Assembly: GCF_001638985.1 (NCBI RefSeq)
Contig: NW_017265138.1
Location: 1,116,001-1,180,000, forward strand
Length of the DNA: 64,000 bases
Origin: Phycomyces blakesleeanus NRRL 1555(-)
Taxonomy: Eukaryota > Mucoromycota > Mucoromycetes > Mucorales > Phycomycetaceae
Reading direction: 5' to 3'
The notes beneath the pieces are model-generated. The model ran no database searches. It was not told the origin of the DNA and worked only from the letters and a program-made list of their open reading frames with translations. Shown here one piece after another: positions 54,321 to 64,000 of this stretch (positions are counted from its first letter, which is position 1; every line of letters starts with the position of its first letter). Made by a program: the position numbers and the translations under genes.

Positions 54321-55113
54321 TAACAATTTCGTTTGTCCGGTGGTGCGGTGACGTTGCAGAATTCTTTGTAATTCTAGAAAATTATATTCTATTATTATTT
54401 TTTTGATTTTCCAATGGCGGCCAAGGCTGAATAGAAAGCAATTTTTCTATTCGTAAAGCAAAACACCAATAAGTATAATGAAAAGACATCATCTTGTCAA
54501 CAATAACTTCAGGCAACCATATATCATATCGTATTTTCTCACTATATTTAACTGAACAAATTAACTTAGAATTAATATTATTTTTATTATATATTTTTAG
54601 AAGCATAATTATCTTTATGATTATGACTTAATAATTATTTTATTTTATTTGTACTTAATGATAGTAAAGAACAAATCACATTTAATAAATCGTTGATTAT
54701 ACAACTTTTATTATATATTTTTTTTTATAATTTTATTTATTTAATTATTTAACAAGTCAATTACAAAACTATAAATATCACAATATTTGCATTTAATAAA
54801 TATTGAATTTTCTTCATCTTATTTTCTGACAACAAGTTCTCTTAATATTTAACACTGTTGATATTTTACTTGTTTGATTATCTGAGTATATTGAGTCAAG
54901 TCTATCAAGATTGATCAATAGTACTGTTTTTCTCTTATTTTTTCTCTTATTGATTTTATTATCTTTAATTCTACATTCTCTTTCGAGTTTGTCTTTTTCT
55001 CTCTTGTAGAAAAGAGAGGTTATTTCACATTTACTAACCCATTCAAACCTTGAAAACCATGATAATATCACCTGTCAATATTTACTACAAACACAAGCAC
55101 CACATGTGTCAAA
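54321..55113 (+). repeat. tRNA-linked repeat, copy 3 (upstream of tRNA-Phe), longest uninterrupted
   Basis: It starts TAACAATTTCGTTTGTCC at 54321, 43 bases from the tRNA-Phe 5' end. It runs uninterrupted through AATTCTAGAAAATTATATTC and AACTTCAGGCAACCATATAT to the block shared with 21594-21829, ending near CACATGTGT. It shows no coding frame and no TG...CA ends. Confidence 0.87.
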
Positions 55114-55439
55114 CATTTAGTATTTAAATTGTGATATATCTGTTGTACTAAACTATATATATATATATATAAAGATTATAAAAGAGTTGTGAATATATAT
55201 AAAATTAAAGATTAAATATGATTAGAGTATGTAACTTATATTTGATGAGATGATTGGATATGACTTGGATATTGACAAGTGTGAATATATATAATGTGAT
55301 AGATCTAATGGTATTGACTAATATAAGAGATAGATAAGATATTATAGGCTAATATTAGTAATAAATCAAATATTATTGACTAATATTGATTATATATTAT
55401 ATTTTATTAACTTATATAAGTAGTAAATTAGATGTGATA

Positions 55440-55825
55440 AATATATATATAAAGTACAGATTGACTGTTATTGATTAACATATATATCAGATCAGATATC
55501 ATTTATTTATATATATACTAGATTGGCAGTGTTCAGCTTATATATGTATGAGATTGACTGTTATGCACTTATATATATATCAGATTGGATATCATATGTT
55601 TATATATAGTGCAGATCATCTGACATCAGCTTATATATATCTAATTGGCAGTCAACAGCTTATATATATACTAGATTGGTAGTCAACAGCTTATATATAT
55701 ATCAGATTGGCTGTGATCTACTTATATATATATCAGATTGGCTGTGATTAACTTATATATATATATTAGATTGGATATCATATGTTTATATATTATATAC
55801 ATCCTCTGTCATCAGCTTATATGCT
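55440..55825. repeat. Minisatellite, ~36-bp unit, about ten copies
   Basis: Irregular tandem copies of a unit like CTTATATATATATCAGATTGGCTGTGATCTA; AGATTGG(C/A) recurs at 30-40-bp intervals. Preceded by a longer AT-rich tract from 55114. Confidence 0.8.
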
Positions 55826-56627
55826 GGAAAAAGTGTCTATTTTCACATATGTCAAGCAAATCTAATTTCGAGTGAAAGAAAATATAAAATTGCATCTCAG
55901 CCGGTTTTTGTGAATTAAATATTTGACAAGAGATGTAGTCGATTTAATTAGCCATAGCAATTTATGTAGCATCTGAGAAAAATACTAAGCCAAAATAAAT
56001 ATAAAATAAACTACTTTGTGTTCCTCTTCTTTACTTTTAAACCCATAAACACATTTATCTTTTTTTCATTAAAATGCCTCCCAGCCATATCTCAACCAAA
56101 AAGTTCAAATGCTACCACTGCAAAAACCATTGGGAATTATTATAATAATAGGTTTTGATTATCAAGATATTTTGTCACATAAAAATGAATTACTCGTAAA
56201 TATTAAGGAAATTATAGTTGACAAGTTATTGAATAAAGTGTCAAAAATAATTGAATATTATCTTATTCCAAAAATAAAAACCAGGAGTTTAGGTATAATG
56301 TCTGTGTATCAACTGTTCTTGGGGATCAATTATATAGACTATTCCAAATGCAGAACAATGTATTATCTACTGCTGATTACACCTGTAATTTGATGTAGGC
56401 CTTGTTTTTATAATAACAGGCGTAATAACAGGACACTTCTTTAATGTTTATTGGCTAAATGAATCGAAGAAAAAATTCTCACAGGTGCAAATGCTAAGCA
56501 CGAGTCTCTCAATTGGATATTGTTCTGTTTTGAAAAATGATTTTTTTATTTGTTTTTATTTTGGATAAAAAAAGTCTTTTTTTTGGCAATAATAAGAATT
56601 CTATATAGTATTACTATTTAATACACT
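55826..56627. other. AT-rich spacer, nothing certain
   Basis: A short frame from 56073 starts MPPSHISTKKFKCYHCKNHW and ends after 23 residues. It might be a zinc-binding N-terminus of a lost gene. The longer frame at 56109-56393 has no recognisable feature. Confidence 0.3.
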
Positions 56628-57048
56628 TGTGAAGTTTTATAGAATAAAATCAACAGTAAAAAGATTGAGACATATATAAGAATACTTTGAGACTGTATAT
56701 AGGTTGTCTTTATTAAAGAATACAAAGTTGTTCTTTTTATATCAAAACATGATCTGCTTTGTCAGTCACATCTTAATTTCTTAAGTCTGAGTTCATTTAG
56801 ATATTAGAGAGCTGGTACTACTATGTTTATAATTTAATCTAATTGCAGTGTCCTCATATTAACTTAGTGCTTACTGAGCTGTCATAATTACAGTACTTAC
56901 TGTAATTAATTATTGGTCTTATTGATTTACCATAAGTAAAATAAATAAATTATTCATTTGTTCTTGTAATGATAGCTGTTTTACTATAATAATAGGAATA
57001 TGTTCTTAGATGTAATAAATCCAACAACCAAGTGTCTGGATCACCACA
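56628..57048 (-). mobile_element. Solo LTR, 543-bp family, copy 3 (older, shortened)
   Basis: The minus strand begins TGTGGTGATCCAGACACTTG and ends CTTCACA. It shares ACAGTCTCAAAGTATTCT and the AATAAAGACAAC block with copies 1 and 2. It is flanked by a perfect 5-bp duplication ACACT (56623-56627 and 57049-57053). At 421 bp it has lost internal segments. Confidence 0.88.
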
Positions 57049-57059
57049 ACACTAATCTA

Positions 57060-57840
57060 TTATATTGTACTTCTTGTAAATTTTGTTTCAGAATTTTTTG
57101 AATTAATAAACTTGGATAGTGAGTATATATGCTTACTGAAGCTATTTGATTAAAGGGAGTAGAAAGATACTTACATACTGTTAGAATAATTTGTTAATAA
57201 TGGAATAAAACACAGATTTATATTATCAAAAGCTACGAGCCAATGCATCATTCAAGTATATATTACAAAGAAAGGAATATAAAACATATACATACATATT
57301 TACTAAAGGAACATGTCTTGTCCTTGAGTACCAGTCATATAAGAATGTGAAGAACCATTTCAACTATAAAAAAGGAGAGTGAGAATGCTGATATAAAAAA
57401 ACAAAACAAAATAAAAACAACACAATAATAAAATGAATAACACATACCCTTATATTCTTTAAATGATTTGTTTTTACTGACCATATGTAAATCAAGGGTG
57501 AGCTATATTTAAAGTAGATGTTAGATATTGTTTTTAATACTGGGAAGAAGATGTTGATATAGATATATACTTATATGCCACCAATACGTTTTTGTGTTTC
57601 TTTTGTCTGCACCAGTTATATCAGAGAAATATATGTAATGGCTATTTAAAGTAATTTATAGTTAGTAAAATAATGATATATTTAATGGTAAAGTACCTCT
57701 TGTATAATGAAATACACCTGCATCATATGTATATATTAAGGGTGCCTAAAGTGAAACATAGTAGGATTAAAAGAGTGTCATTTTTATTATTATTATTAAA
57801 GAGTAGAGAAAAACAGAAAAAGGTGGGAAAATAAAAAACA
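57060..57840 (-). pseudogene. Probable gene C of C-A-B element, copy 3
   Basis: Upstream of and divergent from gene A, the minus strand shows short blocks with splice-like borders. One is 49 nt ending CAAGAG|GTACTT near 57698, matching the length of the 49-nt exon of copies 2 and 4. Others are CCATTACATATATTTC... ending near 57577 and CTCACCCTTGATTTACATATG|GTCAG near 57480. Sequence similarity to the other C genes is weak; the call rests on position, strand and mini-exon pattern. Confidence 0.35.
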
Positions 57841-58216
57841 GTGTTTGAAAAAGCTGTAGACCCTGAAAAAGTTATTAGACTGTTTCTCTTACTTTGAAAA
57901 AAAATTGTCTACTAATTATAGCTTTATATGTTTCATAAAAAAATTGTTACTTACTATATACCTAAAGAAGTTGTTTTCTAGCTCAATTTTTTTCAAAATA
58001 ATATATTTCGATCTCCTCAATCATTTAAATAAAGAAGTATTTACACACTCATACACTTGCTCAACTTGCTCGCTTAATCATTAGCATAATTGTTTAATCA
58101 CTCAATTACTCTACAATTATTTATGTGTAAAGTACTCTCTTAAAAAATTATTAAGATAGAAATATCAAGCAATATATACCAGAAACTTATTATTTTATTA
58201 TATAAAAATACAGATA

Positions 58217-59419
58217 ATGGCTCCAAGAACTAACATCAACCAGAACGCACGTACCAATGGATCAACATCTAGGCCATTGATCAACGCAGTCAACACTGGG
58301 CGTATAGAATCGTCAAATCCAATGATTGCTCCTAGACCAAAAAATATGTCAATTCCAGAGTCAGAGTTTAATGATATAGTCAGTCTTCTCGCTACACTCA
58401 ATGACAAAATGACAGCCATTAGTTCCGATGTTAGTGAATTGAAAGGTAATTAAACACAAACTATATTGTTTTCCAATAGACTGACTATTTGAACAGTACA
58501 ATGCCAGGTGGGTGCTCAATCGACTGGCATGCAAGCCGTTCTGGATTCTGATATGGATCCTCAGGACATCATAAGCAGCTCAAGACACCCAAAGATCTCA
58601 GTAAGCTCAAATACTAAAATTATAAAAACAATCTCCCTTTAAATCTAACATCAATATACCTTTAATAGAGTATTATTTGGGGGCGGTTAAGAGATATTAA
58701 TCTTAAGACAGATGATTTGGAGTTGATCAGAGAGAATGCTGATAAACCAACTTGGGATGTCAATGTTGGTTTGTCTGACAAGTTTAACAAGAATCTTGCA
58801 AGTGATTTGATGCTTTACATTTGTTGTCAACCTGTAGCAGCCATAGTACCACCAAAAGAGCTATGTGGTATAATTGTAAACAGCTATTACAATCACTTGG
58901 CTGCTAGTAAGCTTACTGAAGAAGACAGACAGACAAACACTACCTCAAACAGAAGAGGAAATAGAAAGACTACTGTAAGCATTTCTATTTATAATAATTC
59001 AATTTTGACAAGTATACTTAAAATATTATATATATCGTAGCTTAATAAAAGGAGAAAAAGAACGTACACAAAGCATAAGGATGCCGTCACTGAAAAGTTT
59101 AATTGGGATTATAATGGCGTTTTTTACAGAGACGCAATGTCTGGTGATGAGACAAAAACCGATACTTCTGTTGTTGCATCTCGTCCTGATTGGCGTAGTG
59201 ATGAGGTAATGTTTTATATAAAACAGTTTTTTTGTTGTTTGATTCCTGATGTATATACATTTATAGTTGAATACCGTGTTTGACTTTCTTGATGAGCTCG
59301 CCAGAGATGACTTGGGAAAAAGAGCAACGCAGTTGAAGTCGCAGAGTCATGTGTTAGTACACGAGACAATTCCTCGTGGCTTGGTCACAAAAATGCCTGC
59401 GTGGTCAAAACGCGTATAA
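58217..59419 (+). CDS. Gene A of C-A-B element, copy 3 (intact)
   Basis: Five exons can be joined without a stop. Exon 1 starts at ATG 58217 (MAPRTNINQNARTNGSTSRP) with a helix ending KMTAISSDVSELKG. A short exon near 58499-58600 includes MQAVLDSDMDPQDIISSS. The main exon (about 58669-58978) has TWDVNVGLSDKFNKNLASDL and ends in a basic NRRGNRKTT. The next (59041-59204) starts LNKRRKRTYTKHK and ends SRPDWRSDE. The last (59268-59419) starts LNTVFDFLDELARDD. Splice sites are GT...AG. Exon borders match copies 1 and 2. The basic clusters suggest nucleic acid binding. No known domain is recognised; a role as the element's DNA-binding accessory protein is an inference. Confidence 0.75.
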
Positions 59420-59526
59420 TAAAATTTCTGTCTTTTTAGTTGCACTCTTTATCACATCTCTTTTTATGTCCATGAACTATGTTTTATATTATTATTATTA
59501 TTTTAAAAAAAAGATAGAGTATTTTA

Positions 59527-62500
59527 TTAAGCGTACAGCTTTCTTGGCAGAGGAATAACAACGACTTTTGCCGCACCACTACCAGACACATGACTTCCAA
59601 TTGCAATTGGTGACAAGATGCGATGGACAGGCAGAATGTTGTTGTAGTCATACTTCAGAAATTCTGGCTCATACAACTCGATGCCCTGCTTGATTCTAGG
59701 TTGATGGCAAGAAATTTTGTACCACTCAACAAAGGCAAATACGTGTTGGGGGTTGTGACAAGGAGAAAGGTTGGTGTGCATGAGGTTTGGTGTGAAATTG
59801 TGCAAGAACAAGTACTTAATATGACCAGCATATCTTTCCTCAGAGTCTCCACTTTTTTCAATAAATATCGCTTGTATATGCAATCCTCTCACGACCAAGC
59901 CTTCTCCACCTGTGTAAACTTGTCCAAGAAGATTGATGGACAAAATCTTCTGGATTCGGTCATTCACAAACCAACAATTCCTGATTGTTGTCTTGGCACT
60001 GCAAAGAGAATCATTGTCATACTCAATTTTATAGAAATCGAGCAGACAATCATACTCGGATTTTCTCATTGTTGTTGGTAGCTTCAAACACAATGGTAGA
60101 GTGGAAAGAGGTAGAGGTTGGTTGCCAAATGTTTGCTTTGAAGGCTTTTCAGCAGATTGCAGGAACGTTGGCAAGTGAAAGAATGACGGTATCAAAGGAT
60201 GTGGCGAAAGTGCAGGATTATAGATTTTACGGCCAGACAGCTTGAGAAAGAGAGAGAGGAGTAAAGGGCTGGTAACATTTCTGAGATGCGCTTGACAAAA
60301 GTCACCATTGTAAGAACTCTCAAGAAACCTTTTCATGTAGGTATTCTCAAACCCACTCTTCTGGTTTGTCTCAAACCCTTTCAATACACCATTATAGCGC
60401 TCAAAGCTAAATAGCCAAAATCCATAAATTGGCCCAAAGTCCTCAATCGTTTCTTTTAGGTGGAGATGGAGATACATGTTTTGCGTGAATACATCTGGTT
60501 TATAAAAGTCTTCACAACCAACACAGAACTCCTCCAAACTTTCGTGAGCTTTTTTGATCCCATTTTTGGTGATACTTGGTTTCGTCAATTCTCTGCATGC
60601 ATCGACAAAATGGATCCAATTGCCAAGCAGATCATCTTGCAGGCGTGTCTTAAGCAGAACAGGAGAGTATATCAGGCACCATGATTTCCACTCATCTGCC
60701 TTCATAAACAGAAATTTCTTTCCAATCTTTATCTTCAGAGTGGTATACCCTACAGGGAGTACCATTCTATTAGCCTCTTTCTGCATCTCTACAAATTCTT
60801 TGTCATCAAGCAAATTGTTTGCAATCCAAATATCCATCATTCGTTTTGCAGTCCCGAGAAAAAGGTTGTGCATGGGATCGATAATGGTTGCATGCACTGG
60901 CTCAAAGTACACAAGTCGATGAAGCTCAGACCAACGAACACCATTTTCAATCTCCAATCGCTTTCTCTCTGTCAATGTCTTTGCATTCTTCCACAGGTTT
61001 GCATGTCTGCGATTTTCTTCTTTTGTGCAGCCTACCTATCCTGAAAACTTAAGCCCAAAATAGTTTACAGCAGTGGTCTCATCAATATGAGCAAACTGAC
61101 GATTGCATTTGTAGCATGCACATGTGCTGTTGTGAGATGTAAACCCACACGTCTTTCTTGCAGCAGGGATGTTGCATGCAACCATCAACAGAGCAGCACG
61201 CACCAGAGCACCTGAGCAGTTATATGTATCAATTGTGATACCTTTATACAATAGCATAAGTTCATCAACAAGAGGACGCAAATAGTTATTGATCTCGTCG
61301 GTGCTTGCTTCTTTAGGTCCAGACATTAATCCAACAAGAATGACATTTTCTGCCTTGTTCTGCTCTTCTCTTGGCAGATCGTTAATTGTCAGATATATTG
61401 CACCACAAGAATATGTTACTTCATCAAATGGTTGAAACCAATCAATGTTCAGTGTCAATAGTAATGATCGTTCCTTCGAAACAAACTGGATACCATCCTC
61501 ATCCACTAATTCGTTTCACATCTTTCCATCATATACATCAAATAAAGTACTGTCGACTTTTGGTTCACGATTCCATCTGTTGATCATACTCTCAAAAGAA
61601 GGACGTGTAAACATTTTTTTCAAGGTAGTTGTCCACGAGTTATAAACAAATGTGCACTTTGGAATCATGGCGTTCTTCATACTAGACTTGTAGAGATCAT
61701 TCTTACAATGCGTCTTACTACCAACTCTTTTGAAATTGCAGAATGTATGTGTGTTGTTGCTGTAATTGTACAATGTGTGACAATTACTGCATGCTACATA
61801 TTTTGATACACCGTTTGTCAAGTCATTGTATCCTGTCATTTTCCTCAAACCCGGAATGCTTGTGGGAAGTCAGAAATCCTCTCCATAATGTTCGAGGATT
61901 GTATTTATGAATGTAATCAAAATTATTGCGCCTTCATCCACAATGAAGCTAGAAATAAATATCACAGTGAAAACCGCAATTACTCGATGCCAAATATTCT
62001 CTGGAAGGTTTTCTGTAGACTCTGTAAGTTATCATAAAATAATATTAATTTTTTGTTTCTTTAATTCAAACCTTTTTTCTTCAATCATAGTTTATTTTTA
62101 ATATTTACCCTGTTCTTGCTCTCTGTTCTGTTCTTCTTGCTCAAATTCATCTGACGACTCATATTCAGACTCATACTCTGAGGTATGCTCCTCTGTTTCA
62201 AAAAGAGATTCTTCCACCGAAAGAGGTAAGTGAATATTGACATACTGCTCTGGTGAGGGTGCACCAACGGAGTAATTATCATCTATTGGTACCAAGTTTA
62301 AATAGAGTGCACATTGGGTATAAAAAATAAAATACTATTACATTCAATATGTTCTTCAATTTGATCTACGTCCATATCAGCTTCACCAGTGTTTAGTTCG
62401 GCTGTCAAAACTATTTGTTCTAATGGATTAGAATACATCATATAAATAAATGAAAAATTGATAACTTAATTTACCATTAATAGTTTTATCCATATTCCTG

Positions 62501-62622
62501 TCATTATCATTTTGGGCATGACGCTTGGCAGTTCTTTTATCTGTCATGGTGTATCCAAGATGATTGCAATTGCATCTTGTGCATTTGCAACAATCTTCAT
62601 CAGGATTGGCAATGGCAAACAT
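59527..62622 (-). pseudogene. Gene B of C-A-B element, copy 3: tnp2/CACTA-like transposase
   Basis: Exon 1 (from 62622) has CCKCTRCNCNHLGYT and TAKRH, a zinc-binding-like start. An acidic exon follows (SEYESEYESSDEFEQEEQN, near 62190-62110). The main exon carries NIDWFQPFDEVTYSCGAIYL (first Asp), then ACNIPAARKTCGF, where the second catalytic Asp of the other copies is replaced by Asn. CACYKC and TIIDPMHNLFLGTAKRMMD follow. The C-terminus ends VVVIPLPRKLYA. Stops occur in EDF(stop)LPTS, KM(stop)NELVDEDG and FSG(stop)VG; at least two are at positions of Trp in the relatives. From 60975 to 59527 the frame is fully open. Confidence 0.83.
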
Positions 62623-62862
62623 TTTTTCACTTAATTTTTTTTTAATAATAAAAGAAGTGTGTAACAGCCGTTGCTTATTATAATTGTCTTTATTATTTTG
62701 AAAAAATTCTCTCAGGGACTCTGATATATATTAGGCCAATGATATGTCTTTAAATATATTCTTGCTGCTAAACACAGGAAATGACCTGGGTTGTAATTTT
62801 TTGGCTACTGTTATCAATAATTCCAGGTAAGTGGAATTCAATTATTTTAAGATGTTTTTGCA

Positions 62863-63275
62863 GTGTACTGTTCTGTATGCAGAATTAAAGCAAGAAGATA
62901 TAATACCGTATCTGCCAAATGCTTTAACGTCATGAAAGAGATTAACAAATTGAGGTCAGAGAGCAAATCAACAGATGTAGAAAAAACAATTATATTTTTA
63001 TTTTTATTTTTATTTTTAATATGATAATAATTGATACAATTTATTAGTTGAAATAGAGAGAGTGATGTAGTCGAAGAAACATCTGAGGTTGCCAGCCATA
63101 ATGAAATTGATTTTGAAGACAAAAGTAATGAATATGATATGGATTATGTTTTTGATAAAATAAAAACTTTTTTTTATTCCTTATAATTGTTTTTGTCTAA
63201 TATCCCCATTTTGATAGAATTGAATGACAGCACAGAAGAGGTTGAAATGCCTGCCACTGAGAAAAGTGTTTAATT
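62863..63275 (+). pseudogene. Remnant of a B-like gene 5' end
   Basis: After a TTTTTGCAG acceptor-like site a frame reads VYCSVCRIKARRYNTVSAKC, similar in spacing to the zinc-binding first exon of the B genes. Acidic exon-like blocks follow (ETSEVASHNEIDFEDKSNEY near 63090; TEEVEMPATE near 63235). The main transposase exon is absent. It lies head-to-head with copy 3 B, as copies 1 and 2 do. Confidence 0.4.
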
Positions 63276-63522
63276 TTCTCTATGTGAAAGAGTACCGAAG
63301 CCCAAGTGAAAGAATTAATTAAACTCAGGATTTGGGTGTTCTTGACATTATGATATAGTTCTTATTAAATCTAAGAAATGAGGACATTAATCCTATGTGA
63401 AAGAATTGTGCTAAAAAAGTTGTATAGTACTATTTTAATATGCCAGCTCAGAAACGAAGGTTAAAATGAAAATAGATCTTTTTTCTTTTTTATGTAAAGC
63501 ACAGAATTCCATTGTTCTTAAA
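63276..63522. other. AT-rich spacer, nothing recognised
   Basis: No gene or repeat was found. Confidence 0.4.
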
Positions 63523-63692
63523 AAGGCAAGAAAAAGAAGTGAAACTGATACTTTCTTCAGAGGAAAGTAATACTTTTCTCAGGTTTTAAGCAATTCTATT
63601 GGGTTTTGAAGGCGCAAGAAAAAGAAGTAAAACTGATACTTTCTTCAGAGAAAAGTAATACTTTTCTCAGTTTTTAATCAATTCTATTGGAC
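63523..63692. repeat. Two-copy tandem repeat, ~88-bp unit
   Basis: GCAAGAAAAAGAAGT recurs at about 63524 and 63613. Each copy includes the hairpin-forming TACTTTCTTCAGAGxAAAGTA followed by TACTTTTCTCAG and ends CAATTCTATTGG. Confidence 0.8.
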
Positions 63693-64000
63693 CTTATTTT
63701 ATGGATAAACTTCAGTACTCTCATTTGATTGACTGAAAGATAGTCTTCTCATACTTCTTTAAAACAGTATCTGAGAAATAGTTTGTGAATGAGGCTTGTT
63801 TATTTTGTAAAAAAATAATTCTCTTGAATTGTATTGCATAATAATATAGTATATACATAGCTCTCGACTATTTTGAGATTAAGTAGTTTGGATACCATTG
63901 ATAAAAAGAGAGAATTTATAATAATAGTAAATATAAGAATAGTACAATAAATGAGAATAAGCTAGAGTAGTTTCAAGAATCTGATATAAATATAATTATT
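63693..64000. other. AT-rich end of window, nothing recognised
   Basis: No gene or repeat is supported. Confidence 0.4.

Larger units (their letters stand above)
57060..62622 (+). mobile_element. C-A-B element, copy 3
   Basis: Probable C (minus), A (plus) and B (minus), in the same arrangement as copy 1. A and B stop codons are 107 bp apart. The A gene is intact, while B is inactivated by stops. Ends are not defined. Confidence 0.65.

Overview
This window looks like a transposon-dense, AT-rich stretch of a fungal nuclear genome, most likely an early-diverging (Mucoromycota-type) fungus. The grounds are short GT-AG introns, nuclear-type tRNA genes, CACTA-like, Tc1, pogo, PIF/Harbinger, Crypton and Ty3/gypsy elements, and conserved hypothetical families that I associate with Mucorales. 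The lineage is an inference; no housekeeping protein gene was recognised. A 100-N assembly gap lies at 32020-32119.

Layout. 1-7.0 kb: a decayed DDE_3 transposase fragment, two broken Tc1 transposases (the first split by a 543-bp solo LTR), a decayed hypothetical gene and a nearly intact DDE_3 transposase with one frameshift. 7.2-8.0 kb: three unrelated minisatellites. 8.1-14.9 kb: a decayed two-gene PIF/Harbinger element (Myb/SANT-like gene and DDE transposase, convergent), split by a Tc1 element (8386-9730) and a pogo element (10893-13791), each flanked by TA. 15.3-21.1 kb and 22.1-28.0 kb: two copies, in mirror orientation, of a three-gene element called C-A-B here. It has a mini-exon gene C, a small multi-exon gene A divergent from C, and a large tnp2/CACTA-like transposase B convergent with A. 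28.4-43.1 kb: a tRNA-centred block with tRNA-Lys and tRNA-Glu, each with the same repeat starting 43 bp upstream. Between the tRNAs lie two almost identical Ty3/gypsy elements, one cut by the gap. The Glu-linked repeat is split by a truncated LINE and a solo LTR. 43.1-45.9 kb: a degenerate Crypton tyrosine recombinase. 46.8-48.7 kb: a truncated C-A pair. 49.6-52.7 kb: a second kind of CACTA-like transposase. 53.8-55.1 kb: solo LTR, tRNA-Phe and the third tRNA-linked repeat. 55.4-64 kb: minisatellite, third solo LTR of the 543-bp family, and a third C-A-B copy whose A gene is intact.

How the parts relate. Almost everything is mobile DNA at different stages of decay, and the nesting gives relative ages. 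The gypsy element at 34.2-39.6 kb is complete apart from point changes and has a recognisable gag-pol slippery site. Many inactivating changes fit C-to-T (G-to-A) transition, which suggests methylated-cytosine decay. The two observations most deserving attention are the repeated C-A-B module and the repeat placed at a constant distance and orientation upstream of three different tRNA genes.
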